From: Gordonia sp. SID5947
Lineage (GTDB): Bacteria > Actinomycetota > Actinomycetes > Mycobacteriales > Mycobacteriaceae
DNA: 64,000 bases
Assembly (NCBI RefSeq): GCF_009862785.1
Contig: NZ_WWHU01000001.1
Location: forward strand, 4,712,001-4,776,000
Direction: 5' to 3'
Within the stretch, counting starts at the first letter, position 1. The number at the start of each line of letters is the position of its first letter. The translations under genes and the position numbers were made by a program. Under the pieces are notes generated by a model. It made no database searches and was not told the origin of the DNA. It saw nothing but the letters and a program-made list of their open reading frames with translations. Shown one piece after another: positions 52,895-64,000 of this stretch.

Positions 52895-53716
52895 TCAGCG
52901 CGACGTCGCGGCCTTCCGGTAGCCGTGTAACGCGGGGTACACGCAGGCGGCGACGATGAGCACCGTCCACACGACGACCTTGATCAGGTTCTCCGCGATG
53001 GGCCCACCAGCGGCCAGCGCCCGCATCACCTCGATGGCCGGACTCATCGGCTGGTTCTCGACGATCGGTTGCAGCCATCCCGGATAGGCCTCGACGGGGG
53101 AGAAGCCGGAGTTGAAGAACATCAGCACACTCGAGACCAGCGACAGCAGCGGGACCAGCGGCGCCGAGGGGCGAGCACTGACCGCGAGTGCCAGTACCAG
53201 CATCGCGTAGGCGACGCCGAACATCAGTGACACCCCGAAGATCCCGGCCACCGCGACGACGCCTCCGGTGATGTCGAAGCCGATCGTCGACCCGACCGCG
53301 ATCAGCAAGGCCGTCACCACGATGATGCGGAAGATCTCGCTCAGCAGCCGGGAGGTCAGATCGGCCGCACGGTTGATCGGCAGCACATACAAGCGCGCGA
53401 GCAGACCGGTGCCGCGCTCCTGGTTCAGCCGGATGCCTGCGGCAACCGAGCCGAACATGGCGCTCACCAGGATCACCAACGGCACTGTGCCGTAGGTGCT
53501 GTCCTGCCCGGTCGCACTGCCGATCGCGTCGCCGAGCACCACTTTGAACATGGCCAGGGTCAGCAACGGGACGAGAACCAGCTGGAGGAAGGTGCCACGA
53601 TCCCGCACCATCACCGAGATCTGGCGCCAGGCGAGAACCGCGCTCTGCCCGACGAAGGCTCGTGCCGATCGTTCCACGGGCAGCCGGTTCGGCGGGGCAT
53701 CCACGACGGCGGTCAT
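52895..53716 (-). CDS. ABC-2 type transporter permease (second permease, DrrB/DrrC-like)
   Basis: The 273-residue membrane protein starts MTAVVDAPPNR. I choose the ATG at 53716 because it overlaps the stop of the upstream permease as ATGA; the frame stays open to 53782 but that extension is arginine-rich and inside the other gene. About six membrane segments are visible, e.g. FLQLVLVPLLTLAMFKVVL, VPLVILVSAMFGSVAAGI and VVVWTVLIVAACVYPAL. Near the C-terminus it has the ABC-2 signature stretch NSGFSPVEAYPGW followed by ENQPMSPAIEVMRAL. With the other permease it should form the membrane channel of an efflux pump in the plasma membrane. It is the last gene of a three-gene operon and ends 12 bp from the convergent small gene. 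Export of the NRPS peptide is inferred from location. Confidence 0.93.
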   Translation of the reverse strand: MTAVVDAPPNRLPVERSARAFVGQSAVLAWRQISVMVRDRGTFLQLVLVPLLTLAMFKVVLGDAIGSATGQDSTYGTVPLVILVSAMFGSVAAGIRLNQERGTGLLARLYVLPINRAADLTSRLLSEIFRIIVVTALLIAVGSTIGFDITGGVVAVAGIFGVSLMFGVAYAMLVLALAVSARPSAPLVPLLSLVSSVLMFFNSGFSPVEAYPGWLQPIVENQPMSPAIEVMRALAAGGPIAENLIKVVVWTVLIVAACVYPALHGYRKAATSR

Positions 53717-54503
53717 CGCACCACCCGGCGCACGCCCAGCGCGGTCAGCACACCGCCGGCGACAGCCAGGCCGACGCACCACCAGATGGTCGGCGTGAGC
53801 AGGTCGAGCGTCGCGGTGCCATCACTCAGCGACCGCATCGCGGTCGCGAACTGGGAGATCGGCTGGTTCCGCACGAACGGCTGAATCCATTCCGGGAACT
53901 GGTTTTCGGGAACGAACCCGGTCGAGAGCATGCCGAGGATGAGGATGGGCAGTGACAATGCCTGACTGGTGGCTTCCGGACTGTTGGAGAGCAACCCGAC
54001 AGCGTCCGCCAGCACGGCGATGAGGATCCCCACCACCAGCACGACCGCGAACAGACCGATCGTGTCGAACACGCCACCGTTCGGCCGCCATCCCATCACC
54101 AGGCTCGTCACGGTCGCGCAGACCACCGAGATCACCAGCAACACCGTGTTGGTTCCCATTCGCGCCAGGGGAGGGATCAGGGTGGGCATCGGCATGGTCC
54201 GGAACCTGGTATTGATGCCCTTGGTGGCGTCCACCGCCGAACGCATCGCCGCCGATGACGCGACAAAGCTCACCGATTGCAGAGAGATGATCGGCATCAG
54301 GAAGTCCGCATAGTCCATGCCGGGGTCCGCGTTCATGATCGAGCGCAGCGGGACATAGAAGCAGATCGCGAGGAGTACCGGTGCGACGAACGCGAAGATG
54401 ATCTCTCCGTTGCGGACCAGCGAGGAGATCCCCCGGCCGGTCAGCGTCCACCACTGCGCGCCTGCGCGGGTCCGCGGACGGACGGAGGTCGCGGCCCCGA
54501 TCG

Positions 54504-54507
<4 letters not shown>
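53713..54507 (-). CDS. ABC-2 type transporter permease (first permease, DrrB-like)
   Basis: The 264-residue protein starts MTIGAATSVRPRTR at an ATG that overlaps the ATPase stop as ATGA (54504-54507). The frame is open up to 55377 but only as a shadow of the ATPase gene. Six membrane segments can be seen, including IIFAFVAPVLLAICFYVPL, NTVLLVISVVCATVTSLVM, FAVVLVVGILIAVLADAVG and LPILILGMLSTGF. The DrrB/ABC-2 signature GFVPENQFPEW, then RNQPISQFATAMRSL, lies before the last helix. It pairs with the downstream permease, and the two are probably translated in coupled fashion with the ATPase. The family exports amphipathic natural products and lipids (daunorubicin DrrAB, mycobacterial DrrABC); the substrate here is inferred from location. 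Confidence 0.94.
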
Positions 54508-55874
<1,367 letters not shown>

Positions 55875-56116
55875 CGACTGCTCCTCTCGGGCATCTCGGT
55901 CACCCGAGCCGGGCGGCCGTTCACCGCCCGTCTCGGGCGGCGCGGCACCGCGTGGAATGTTCCGGGACGCCGGGCGCGGGCCCCCTGGGCGATACCGCAC
56001 GTCCGATGTGGGCGATGGTACCGAAATCGTGTGCACGATCTGGAGGGATTCTCGCTCTCGGATACCGAATCATTACGTCGCCACGCGCCGTATTCGTACG
56101 TTTGGACGACGAGGAA

Positions 56117-56134
56117 GATCGTTGCGTAACGATC
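56117..56134. promoter_or_regulatory. 18-bp palindrome, candidate operator
   Basis: GATCGTT (56117-56123) and AACGATC (56128-56134) are perfect 7-bp inverted arms around GCGT. The size and symmetry fit a dimeric repressor such as a TetR- or GntR-family protein. It lies about 240 bp from either start codon. Confidence 0.5.
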
Positions 56135-56180
56135 CGGGTCGCCGCGCCGAATTCCTATCGTGAGCTAGCTGTTTACCGGA

Positions 56181-56222
56181 GATTCGGTTGCCCCCGAGTG
56201 GGCTCATGCATTCAACCGAATC
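56181..56222. promoter_or_regulatory. 10-bp inverted repeat with 22-bp spacer, candidate regulator site
   Basis: GATTCGGTTG (56181-56190) and CAACCGAATC (56213-56222) are perfect inverted copies. The same word ACCGAATC(AT) occurs again at 56064-56073, and a looser copy (ACCGAAATC) at about 56020-56028. The right arm ends about 25 bp before a -10-like box, a position suited to control of the NRPS promoter. Confidence 0.5.
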
Positions 56223-56223
56223 A

Positions 56224-56253
56224 TGGTGAAGTTCGTTGTGAAAGGTGGATAAT
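56224..56253 (+). promoter_or_regulatory. Candidate promoter of the second NRPS
   Basis: GATAAT (56248-56253) matches five of six bases of the -10 consensus and is preceded, 18 bp upstream, by the weak -35 candidate TGGTGA (56224-56229). The predicted leader would be about 115 nt. By-eye call only. Confidence 0.3.
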
Positions 56254-56267
56254 GACGCACACTGTTG

Positions 56268-56288
56268 CGTGGGAACGGAGTTCCCGCG
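56268..56288 (+). other. Leader hairpin upstream of the second NRPS
   Basis: cgtgggaac and gttcccgcg pair over 9 bp (one G-U) around the triloop gga. There is no T-tract, so it may be a regulatory or stabilizing leader structure rather than a terminator. It lies within the short open frame 56252-56323. Confidence 0.4.
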
Positions 56289-56374
56289 AACAGACAGCCC
56301 ACAACGTCCCGAGCGCCGGTTGACCGACAACCGACGCCCGGCCGGGCTGGCCGCTGACCTGGGAAAGAGGGGCT

Positions 56375-58873
56375 ATGGGTTCTGTCGAGAACGCCCATGA
56401 CGCCACTGAGACAGACACCGACGACGGGGCAGAACTCGTGCCCTTGGCGCTGACCGCTGCACAGCGCGGGATGTGGTTTGCCGAAAATCTCTCTGCAGAC
56501 TATTCCGTTACCGTTGCTCAGTATCTCGATATTCGGGACAAAGACCGACCACTCGATCGGGAACTCTTCCGTCAGGCCGTCGTCGCTAATGCCCGGGAAC
56601 GTGAGTCCGCCTTCACGCGGATCGTGGAAGTCAACGGCGTCCCGATGCAGATCGTCGATCAAAGTCTCGACAACGATCTCCATTTCATCGATTTCCGCGA
56701 CCATGCCGATCCCGTCGGCGCGGCCCTCCGCTGGATGAACGACGACTATCAGCAACACATGGATCTGCGTCGTGACAACCTGGTCATGTCGTCGCTGCTC
56801 CGGGTCGCCGACGACCGTTCCTTCTGGTACGTGCGGGCACATCACATCGCGCTGGACGGATACGCCGGACTGACCGCCGTGCTCGACGCGGTGACCCGGT
56901 ACAACGCCGCGGTCGAGGGAACCGAGTTCGTCCCCAGCCGAGGTGCGACGCTGGCAGAACTCGTCGAAGACGACAAGAAGTACATCGCCGGCACGCGGCG
57001 GGAGGCCGACCGCGAGTACTGGGTCGACCGGGTCCGGGATCTGCCGGAGCGGGTCACCCTCGCGCACCGTTCGGTGGCCGCGGAACTCTCGCCTCGCAAC
57101 CTGGTCGCCGGCTCGGAGCTGAGCGCGACCCAGCAGTCCGCCCTCGACCGCGTCGCAGCCGAATTCAACACGTCGGCCGCTGTGCTGCTGACCGCGGGCT
57201 TCTCTGCCTATCTGGCGCGGATGGCCGGTACCGACGACGTGGTGCTGAGCCTTCCGGTGACGGGTCGGGCGACGGCAAAGATCAAGCGTGCCAGCGGAAT
57301 GCTCGCCAACATGCTGCCGGTCCGGGTCCGCGACGCCTCACGGCTGACGATGCGCGGGTTGATCGAGCAGGTCCAGCTCGAGCTGACCGGCGCGCTCCGG
57401 CACCAGCGGTACCGGTTCGAGGACATCCGTATCGACGCCGGCCTGCAGGATGCGAACACCGCGTCCTTCGGCCCGATCATCAACCTGATGTTCTTCGACA
57501 AGCCGATCGAATTGACCGGTGCCACGGTCGATTACCAGATCCTCACCTCGGGAATCCTGGAGGATCTGCGGCTGAACGTCTATCAGGCCAGCCCCGGCGC
57601 GCGGTTGGTCGTCGACTTCCATGGCAACCCGAATCTCTACTCGACCGTCGAACTGGAGGGACACCTCCAGCGCTTCCTCACCTTTCTCGATCGCGTCTTC
57701 GCCGAGATGGACATGGTGATCGGCGACGTGGATCTGCTGCTCGACGGTGAGCGTGACGAGATGGTCGGTCTCGGCAACGGCCCGCAGGCGACGCCGCCGG
57801 ATCCCGATGCCCACCTGCTCGCCGCGTTCGCACAACGGGTTCGTGACCGGGGCGACGACGTCGCCATCTCCTCCGGAGGACGGCGCTGGACGTACACCCA
57901 GTTCGATCGCCTCCGGAATCTCATCGCAACGCACCTGCTGAACTCGGGGATCGGTCGTGGGGACCACGTGGTGGTGGCCCTCGACCGCGGGGTCGCCCAG
58001 GTCGCCGCGATCTACGCGACGCTGTCGGTCGGCGCGGCGTACGTCCCCGTCGATCCCGCACAGCCGGACGAGCGCCGCCGACTCATCGTCGACACCGTCG
58101 CCGCCCGCCTGATCGTCGATGAAACACTGTTGAGTGCCATCGGATTCGACGCCGAGGCGCAGAATCCGGCCACTCCCGACGAGAGCCCGACGGTCGGTGT
58201 GACCGGTGGTGGCAGCGAAGCCGCCTACGTGCTCTTCACCTCGGGATCGACCGGAACCCCCAAGGGTGTGCAGGTCTCACATGCCGCGGTGCACAACCGG
58301 CTGGCGTGGATGCAGGACAACTATCCGTTGGCCGCGGGCGACAAGGTGCTCTACAAGACGCCGTTCACCTTCGACGTCTCGGTCTGGGAACTGTTGTGGC
58401 CGTTGGCCCAGGGTGCCCAGATGGTGATCGCCCGGCCGGACGGGCACCGGGATCCCGAATACCTTCTCGACCTGATCACCGAGGAGCAGGTCAACGTCCT
58501 GCATTTCGTTCCCTCGATGCTCGACGTCTACACCGAGGTACTGCAGAACGACGGTCACCTGACCTTGTTGCCGCCCACCGTCCGCCGGGTCTTCACCTCC
58601 GGTGAGGCATTGCCGCGTCAGCTCGCCGACCGGGTGTTGGGGGCTCGTCGGCGGAGCTGGTCAATCTCTACGGTCCCACCGAGGCCGCGGTCGACGTCAC
58701 CGAGTACCGGGTGGTCGCCGCGGACGGTCCGGTGCCCATCGGACGGCCGGTCGCCAACACCGACGTCTATGTGCTCGACAACCGGCTGCGGCCCGTTCCC
58801 GCCGGTGTGGCCGGCGAGCTCTACCTCGCCGGATGCCAGCTCGCCGACGGCTACGTCGGCCGGTCCGACCTGA
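56375..58873 (+). CDS. Second NRPS, first segment: starter condensation domain and most of a serine adenylation domain
   Basis: Starts at the ATG at 56375: AAAGAGG (56364-56370) precedes it and the frame is closed upstream at 56323. The first domain (about 56400-57740) opens [20 protein letters not shown] and has HHIALDG (56840-56860). It resembles the starter condensation domain of EntF, which takes an acyl or aryl group from a separate carrier protein, and no carrier precedes it here. The adenylation domain starts at about 57795 and has [13 protein letters not shown] (about 58229-58267). With the continuation its pocket reads D-V-W-H-F-S-L-V-D-K, the EntF serine code. The frame is lost at 58639-58643; the last ~75 codons to 58873 are nonsense. 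The likely product is a serine-containing siderophore or lipopeptide, but no acyl- or DHB-activating gene is in view. Confidence 0.88.
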   Translation: MGSVENAHDATETDTDDGAELVPLALTAAQRGMWFAENLSADYSVTVAQYLDIRDKDRPLDRELFRQAVVANARERESAFTRIVEVNGVPMQIVDQSLDNDLHFIDFRDHADPVGAALRWMNDDYQQHMDLRRDNLVMSSLLRVADDRSFWYVRAHHIALDGYAGLTAVLDAVTRYNAAVEGTEFVPSRGATLAELVEDDKKYIAGTRREADREYWVDRVRDLPERVTLAHRSVAAELSPRNLVAGSELSATQQSALDRVAAEFNTSAAVLLTAGFSAYLARMAGTDDVVLSLPVTGRATAKIKRASGMLANMLPVRVRDASRLTMRGLIEQVQLELTGALRHQRYRFEDIRIDAGLQDANTASFGPIINLMFFDKPIELTGATVDYQILTSGILEDLRLNVYQASPGARLVVDFHGNPNLYSTVELEGHLQRFLTFLDRVFAEMDMVIGDVDLLLDGERDEMVGLGNGPQATPPDPDAHLLAAFAQRVRDRGDDVAISSGGRRWTYTQFDRLRNLIATHLLNSGIGRGDHVVVALDRGVAQVAAIYATLSVGAAYVPVDPAQPDERRRLIVDTVAARLIVDETLLSAIGFDAEAQNPATPDESPTVGVTGGGSEAAYVLFTSGSTGTPKGVQVSHAAVHNRLAWMQDNYPLAAGDKVLYKTPFTFDVSVWELLWPLAQGAQMVIARPDGHRDPEYLLDLITEEQVNVLHFVPSMLDVYTEVLQNDGHLTLLPPTVRRVFTSGEALPRQLADRVLGARRRSWSISTVPPRPRSTSPSTGWSPRTVRCPSDGRSPTPTSMCSTTGCGPFPPVWPASSTSPDASSPTATSAGPT
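58639..58643 (+). other. Apparent 1-bp deletion in a G-run (frame 2 to frame 1)
   Basis: Frame 2 reads LADRVLG up to the run ggggg; frame 1 then reads [21 protein letters not shown], the A5 motif. A sixth G restores a continuous adenylation domain. Confidence 0.85.
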
Positions 58874-60633
58874 CATCCGACCGTTTCGTCGCAAATCCGC
58901 TGGGCCCGAACGGTTCCCGCATGTACCGCACCGGCGACCTGGTTCGCTGGAGTCCCGACGGGCAGCTGCACTACCTCGGGCGCACCGACTTCCAGGTCAA
59001 GATCCGCGGGCAGCGGATCGAGCCCGGTGAGATCGAGTCGATGCTCGAGCGTATGCCGGGCGTGGATGCTACCGCGGTGATACCGCGGACCGACCTGGCG
59101 CCGGGACCTGTGCTGGTCGCATACCTGCGCTCCGACGATCAGTCGGTCAGTACGGCCGCCGCGCTCGCCTGGTGCCGCCGCCATCTGCCGTCGCATATGG
59201 TCCCGTCGGCTGCCGTGCTGCTCGATCAGTTCCCGATCAATGCCACCGGCAAACTCGATCGCAAGCAGCTGCCCGCGCCGGACCTGCGGCCGGCGATCAC
59301 CTATGAGCCGCCACGCACGCCGGTGGAGCACTCGCTGGCATCGCTGATCGGAGAACTGCTCGGTGCCGATCGTGTCGGATTGCGCGACAACATCTTCGCG
59401 CTCGGCGGCGATTCGCTGATGGCGGCACGTCTGGTGTCGCGGGCTCGGGTCGAACACAATGTGCGCATCGATCTCACCGATGTGTTCACCTCGGTCGATG
59501 TCGGTGAGATCGCGGAGCGTTCGCGGCGGGGTGGGGTCGACGGCCGGCCGGAGCTGACGCGGGTGGAGCAGCGTCCGGATACCATCCCGCTGTCGCACTC
59601 GCAGACGCGGCTGTGGTTCGTGAACCGGATGGATCCGGTCGCCAGCACCTACAACATGCCGGGAGCGGTGCGGCTCGGCAGCGACGTCGACATCGATGCC
59701 CTGCAAGGCGCACTCGGTGACCTGGTCGAACGCCACGAGACCCTGCGTACGCGGTTCGCGTCCGTCGGCGGAGAGCCGGTCCAGGAGATCCTGTCGCGCG
59801 CCGAGGCGATGGACGTCCTCGACATCGATGTCGCCGTCGTCGACGACGCAGTCGAGGAGACGATCGCCGCGGAGGCCGCGCGGGGGTTCGACCTGGCGCA
59901 CGACATCCCGTTCCGGGCCAGGATTCTTCGCGATCGCACCGGATACGTCGTGGTCGTCGTCCTCCACCACATCGCAGGTGACGGGTTCTCGTTGGTCCCG
60001 CTCATCCGCGACCTCTTCGTCGCCTACACCGGACGCCGTTCCGGCAACGCGGTGGCATTGCCGCCGCTGACGGTGCAGTACGCCGATTTCGCCATCTGGC
60101 AGCATCGCCTGCTCGGAGAGCCTGACGATCCGACGCCGGTGGCCCGGGAGGGACTCGCGTTCTGGGAGGAGGAGCTGGCCGGGCTGCCGGGATTCCTGCC
60201 GTTGCCGACCGATCATCCGCGTCCGCATGTCGCGACCGGCAACGGTGGATATGTCGACACCGCGTTCGACGCAGACCTCGCGGCCGGCGTCCGTTCACTC
60301 GCGCGGGATCACAACGTCACGCCGTTCTCCGTCGTACACACGGCATTCGCGGTTCTGCTCGCGAGATGGGCGGAGGTCGACGAGGTGGCGATCGGCACGG
60401 CCGTCGCGGGCCGCGACGAGCCCGCGACCGCCGATCTGGTCGGCATGTTCGTCAACACCGTGGTGCTGCGTACCTCGATTCGCCCGGAGGACACCACCGC
60501 GGAGTTGCTCGATCGGTCACACACCACCCGTACCCGGGCCATGCGGCACTCCACCATCCCGTTCGAGCGTGTGGTGGAGGCCATCGCCCCGAACGGTCTG
60601 CGGCACACACACCGCTGTTCCAGGTGGCGCTGA
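58711..60633 (+). CDS. Second NRPS, middle segment: end of serine adenylation domain, carrier, condensation domain
   Basis: Frame 1 continues the adenylation domain from about 58644; the GTG at 58711 is merely the first possible start and not a real one. It contains the A7-A10 motifs ([25 protein letters not shown]10 lysine 59251-59253), a carrier (about 59295-59530, GGDSL, serine 59413-59415) and a condensation domain (from about 59560; HHIAGDG at 59965-59985; [11 protein letters not shown]). GGDS here is followed by a C domain, not an epimerase, unlike the giant NRPS. The frame ends at 60633 after the break in the CA-run, where NGLRHT should run on into [10 protein letters not shown]. Confidence 0.87.
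   Translation: MVAADGPVPIGRPVANTDVYVLDNRLRPVPAGVAGELYLAGCQLADGYVGRSDLTSDRFVANPLGPNGSRMYRTGDLVRWSPDGQLHYLGRTDFQVKIRGQRIEPGEIESMLERMPGVDATAVIPRTDLAPGPVLVAYLRSDDQSVSTAAALAWCRRHLPSHMVPSAAVLLDQFPINATGKLDRKQLPAPDLRPAITYEPPRTPVEHSLASLIGELLGADRVGLRDNIFALGGDSLMAARLVSRARVEHNVRIDLTDVFTSVDVGEIAERSRRGGVDGRPELTRVEQRPDTIPLSHSQTRLWFVNRMDPVASTYNMPGAVRLGSDVDIDALQGALGDLVERHETLRTRFASVGGEPVQEILSRAEAMDVLDIDVAVVDDAVEETIAAEAARGFDLAHDIPFRARILRDRTGYVVVVVLHHIAGDGFSLVPLIRDLFVAYTGRRSGNAVALPPLTVQYADFAIWQHRLLGEPDDPTPVAREGLAFWEEELAGLPGFLPLPTDHPRPHVATGNGGYVDTAFDADLAAGVRSLARDHNVTPFSVVHTAFAVLLARWAEVDEVAIGTAVAGRDEPATADLVGMFVNTVVLRTSIRPEDTTAELLDRSHTTRTRAMRHSTIPFERVVEAIAPNGLRHTHRCSRWR
60604..60612 (+). other. Apparent frameshift in a CA-run (frame 1 to frame 3)
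   Basis: cggcacacacaccg: frame 1 reads RHTHRCS, frame 3 reads [10 protein letters not shown] from 60612. Removing one CA unit gives [13 protein letters not shown], the expected condensation-domain motif; adding one base also restores the frame. A slip in a dinucleotide run explains it. Confidence 0.83.
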
Positions 60634-63600
60634 CGATGCATCCCGGTCAGGCGACCGCTCTGGGCGACTGGGTCGAGTCGGCCGAGATGCTCGACGCCCG
60701 CGTGCCCGCCGCGAAGTTCGACCTGTCCGTCACGGTCACCGATCAGGTGGGTGCGACCGGCCTGGACGTGGAATTCGCCTATGCTGCTGACATTTTCGAT
60801 CACCGGACGATCGAACGGGTGTCGATGCAGCTCGAGACGGTCCTGCGGGCGATGATCGATTCTCCTGAATCGCCGGTGGGCAGGATCGATCTCGTCGGCG
60901 CGGAGGAGTTGGCGTCCCTGACTGCTCCGGCGGAGTCCCGGGTGATGCCGGAGACCATGCGTGACCTCCTGATGGCCGGTGTGGTGCAAGCGAATCCGGC
61001 CGCGGTCGCGATCAGCGGGACATCCACCATCACCTGGTCGACCATGGAGGTCGTCTCGAACCAACTCGCCCGGGAACTCGTTGCCCGCGGGCTCGGCCCC
61101 GGTGACGTGGTCGCCATCTGCATCCCGCGTTCACACCTGTCGGTGCTCGCGATGGTCGCGGTGGTCAAGTCGGGCGCCGCGTTCGTCAGCATCGACCCCG
61201 GCCACCCGCCCTCACGGCTCGCGGAGATCCTCTCGGACAGCGGGGCCGCGCTCGGACTCACGTCCACGGGCATCCGGGACAAGGCGCCGGAAGGAGTCTC
61301 CTGGTTGGAGGTCGACGACGCCGCCGTGGAGCTGCAACTGGCCGGCCACAGCGGCGCGCGCCTGCACGTCGGTGAACTGCGCCGTGCTCCCCGCGTGGAC
61401 GACCTCGCCTACCTGATCTACACCTCGGGGTCCACCGGGCGGCCGAAGGCGGCCGCGCTCAGTCACATCGGTCTCGCCAACGTGGTGGCCAACCAGCAGA
61501 AGATCCTCCGACTCGACCAGCGCTCCCGTGTCCTGCACGTTGCTTCACCGAGTTTCGACGCGTCCATCTTCGAGATCCTGATGGCACTCGGCACGGGCGC
61601 CGAACTCGTCGTGAGTCCTGCCGGGGTGTTCGGCGGCGACGAGCTCGCCGACGTGATCGAGCGCCATCGGGTCACCCACGCGGTGATGACCCCGTCCTCA
61701 CTCGCCACCCTGGAACCGGCCGCCGTACCCAGCCTGAGTCGCGTGATCAGCGTCGGCGAGGCGTGTCCTCCCGACCTGATGCGCAAGTGGGCGAGGGCAG
61801 GCCGGGCGTTCTTCAATCTTTACGGCCCCACCGAGGTGACGATCTGGGCCACCGCGGCAGGTCCGTTGCACGAGGGCGACGAGGTCACCATCGGGCAGGC
61901 GGTGCCGGGGGTCGGCGCCCTGGTGCTCGACCGCACTCTGCGACCGGTGCCCGCGGGGGTGCCCGGAGAGCTGTACCTGTCCGGGCTGCAGCTCGCGCGT
62001 GCCTACCATCGCAGGCGCGACCTCACCGCGACACGTTTCGTGGCGAATCCCTTCGCGGGTGGCGAACGGATGTATCGCACCGGCGACCGAGCGGTACGGA
62101 CGGTCGCCGGAGACCTGCGGTACGTGGGTCGCACCGACTTCCAGCTCAAGATCCGCGGGTTGCGGATCGAGCCGGGCGAGGTCGATGCCGCGATCCTGCA
62201 CCACCCGTTGGTGACCGAGGTGGTCAGCCTCGGCGTCCCCGGTCCGGGTGGCGACGACGTGCTGGTCGCCTACGTGCGTCTCGCCGAGGGCGTGACTGCC
62301 GAACCCAAGCGGATTCTCGAACATGCGGCGGCGCAACTGCCCGGCTACATGGTTCCGCATGCGGTGGTCATCGTGAAGGAATTCCGGCTCACCACCGCCG
62401 GCAAGATCGACCGGAAATCCCTTCCGCCCGTGGACTTCGCGATGGCGGCACCCTATCGCGCACCGAGCTCGCAGATGGAGGCGGTGGTCGCGGGCATCTT
62501 CGGTCAGGTGCTCGGACAGGATCGGGTAGGTGCGGACGCGGACTTCTTCGACCTCGGTGGCAGTTCGCTCTCGGCGACCAAGGTGACGTCCCGACTCTCC
62601 GCGCTCCTGGATCGTCAGGTGCCGGTCAAGCTGCTGTTCGAGCGTCCGACGGTGTCGTCGCTCGCCCATGCGCTCGCAGGCGGACCGACCGGGCTCGGCG
62701 CCCCGCCGTTGCTCGCGCGCAGCCGGGCCGAGCTGGTGCGGGTGTCCGGCATGCAACGCGGCCTGTGGCTCGTCAACCGCGCCGACCCCCGTTCGGCGGC
62801 CTACAACGTCGCGATGGCCTTGCGTCTGGCCGGAGATCTCGATGTCGTCGCGCTACAGCTCGCGACCACCGACATCGTGCGCCGGCACGAATCGCTGCGC
62901 ACGACCTACCCGATGATCAAGGACGAGCCGATCCAGGTGATCATGCCGGCGGATGTGGTGGAGAGTGAGCTCACCATCGAGGAGCGCACCGTCACGACAT
63001 CGATCGAGTCGGCCATCGGCCAGGTCACCGGTGAGGGATTCGACATCACCACCAGACCGCCCGTGCGCGCGGTGTTGCTGAAGGTCTCTGCGCACGAGCA
63101 CATCCTGGTGTTCGTCGTCCATCACATCAGCGCAGACGGGGCGTCGATGGCACCGCTGGCCCGTGACCTGATGACCGCGTACGCGGCACGCAGTGCGGGG
63201 GCCGAGCCGGCGTGGAAGCCACTGCCGGTGCAGTATGCGGACTTCAGCCTGTGGCTGTCGGAGCGGCTGGCCGTCACGGACGGCGACGGCGTCACCGAGG
63301 AAGAGCGTCAGCTCGCGTACTGGGACGAACGGCTGGCGGGCGCGCCCGAACGGCTGGAGCTGCCGCACGACCATTCCCGGCCGAAGACGCCCAGTTTCCG
63401 CGGCGACACGGTGGACTTCGAGGTCCCCGCCTCGGTGGTGGCGAATCTGGATGTCGTTGCACGGCAACACCACACGACGTCGTTCATGGTGATCCACGCG
63501 GCGTTCGCGTTGCTGCTGAACCGGGTCTCCGGTCGCGACGACGTGGTGATCGGGACACCGTTCGCGGGCCGCGGCGAGCAGAGCCTCGACGATGTGGTCG

Positions 63601-64000
63601 GGATGTTCGTGAACACCTTGGCCCTGCGGACCCGGGTGAGTGCGGGGGAGCGGTTCGTCGATCTGCTCGAGCGGGTGCGCAACGACGATCTCGCCGACAT
63701 GTCGCACACCGACGTCGCCTTCGAGAACATCGTGTCCCGGACCCTGCCCAAGACGCCGACGTCGTACAACCCGGTCTATCAGGTGATGCTGGCGTTCCAG
63801 GACGTGGATTTCCCGACGCTGCAGTTCGATCGGCTCACCGTGGAGCCGGTACACGAGGAGCTGGCATCGGCGAAGGTCGACCTCCAGCTCACCCTTTTCC
63901 CGAACGACCCGGACCGGGACGAGCACGGGGGCGCGCTACGCGCCCAGTTCCTCTATGCCACCGATCTTTTCGATCGGCAGACGATCGAGCGGATGGCTCT
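60612..64000 (+). CDS. Second NRPS, last visible segment: C end, A-T, third condensation domain; 3' partial
   Basis: Frame 3 stays open from the CA-run to the window edge, about 1,130 codons, with no start codon of its own needed. It encodes the end of the second condensation domain ([16 protein letters not shown]), an adenylation domain (about 60935-62425; [13 protein letters not shown] about 61410-61448; A10 lysine 62403-62405), a carrier with GGSSL (about 62450-62685, serine 62565-62567) and a third condensation domain from about 62730 (HHISADG 63120-63140; [11 protein letters not shown]), whose final motif [15 protein letters not shown] is cut by the edge. Pocket code D-A-F-T-I-V-L-I-W-K, same lineage as M3 and M7 of the giant NRPS (PKA loop, Trp331). 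The substrate is not assigned. At least one more module must follow outside the window. Confidence 0.9.

Larger units (their letters stand above)
55875..56374. promoter_or_regulatory. Divergent control region between the ABC operon and the second NRPS
   Basis: This 500-bp stretch has no convincing gene. It must hold the promoters for the leftward ABC operon and the rightward NRPS. Its right half is less GC-rich and contains an 18-bp palindrome, a 10-bp inverted repeat, scattered ACCGAATC words, a -10-like box and a leader hairpin, listed separately. I see no match to the iron-box consensus (TTAGGTTAGGCTAACCTAA) used by DmdR/IdeR. Confidence 0.7.
56375..64000 (+). other. Reconstructed second NRPS gene (3' end outside window)
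   Basis: Three frames (56375-58873, 58644-60633 and 60612-64000) join into one gene of at least 2,542 residues if one base is restored in the G-run at 58639-58643 and the CA-run at 60604-60612 is corrected. Order: starter C, A(Ser), T, C, A, T, C (cut by the window edge). Both breaks lie in the middle of strongly conserved motifs, with intact sequence on either side. Confidence 0.72.

Noticed and set aside
53717..53782. Upstream extension of the second permease to 53782
   Set aside because: The extra 22 residues are arginine-rich and overlap the other permease; the ATGA overlap at 53713-53716 gives a natural start.
55875..56374. Iron-regulatory box upstream of the second NRPS
   Set aside because: No stretch resembles TTAGGTTAGGCTAACCTAA on either strand; the palindromes present have a different sequence.

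Overview
The window is high-GC actinobacterial DNA. The codon usage, the style of the condensation domains, the MbtH partner and the DrrABC-like exporter suggest a member of the Mycobacteriales (Gordonia, Rhodococcus, Nocardia or a relative). That placement is inference; no rRNA or housekeeping gene is present. Almost everything here is non-ribosomal peptide synthetase (NRPS).

Positions 1-52027 (+) hold one colossal assembly line. It is read in three overlapping frames joined at two places (about 15925-15928 and 42857-42862). At each join a single missing base would restore an unbroken chain through a conserved domain. Rejoined, the visible part is 17,342 residues, with the 5' end outside the window. 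It contains the end of one module (called M0 here), fourteen complete modules (M1-M14) and a terminal thioesterase. Every carrier domain has its serine, every condensation domain its HHxxxDG motif, and the four epimerases (M2, M4, M7, M10) are each followed by a DCL-type condensation domain. The line should therefore make a peptide of at least 15 residues, with D-residues at M2, M4, M7 and M10. M5 and M6 carry the canonical serine code. Seven adenylation domains share an unusual proline at pocket position 239, and I cannot assign their substrates.

Positions 52113-52346 encode the MbtH-like activator. Positions 52541-52882 encode a small unknown protein whose N-terminal half faintly resembles the start of an adenylation domain. 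Its stop codon is the loop of a GC-rich hairpin that probably terminates transcription. On the opposite strand, three genes with 4-bp ATGA overlaps (55874 down to 52895) form an ABC exporter operon of the daunorubicin-resistance type: one ATPase with a long disordered N-terminus and two six-helix ABC-2 permeases. They are the likely export route for the peptide.

A 500-bp divergent control region (55875-56374) contains an 18-bp palindrome, a 10-bp inverted repeat with further copies of the same ACCGAATC word, and a leader hairpin.

From 56375 to the right edge runs a second NRPS (+). It has an EntF-like starter condensation domain, a serine-specific adenylation domain with the EntF code, a carrier, a second C-A-T module and the start of a third. 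It too is split twice, at a G-run (58639-58643) and a CA-run (60604-60612). All four breaks lie at short repeats in otherwise intact sequence, so sequencing or assembly indels are more likely than decay. I see no tRNA, rRNA, CRISPR array, insertion sequence or replication origin.
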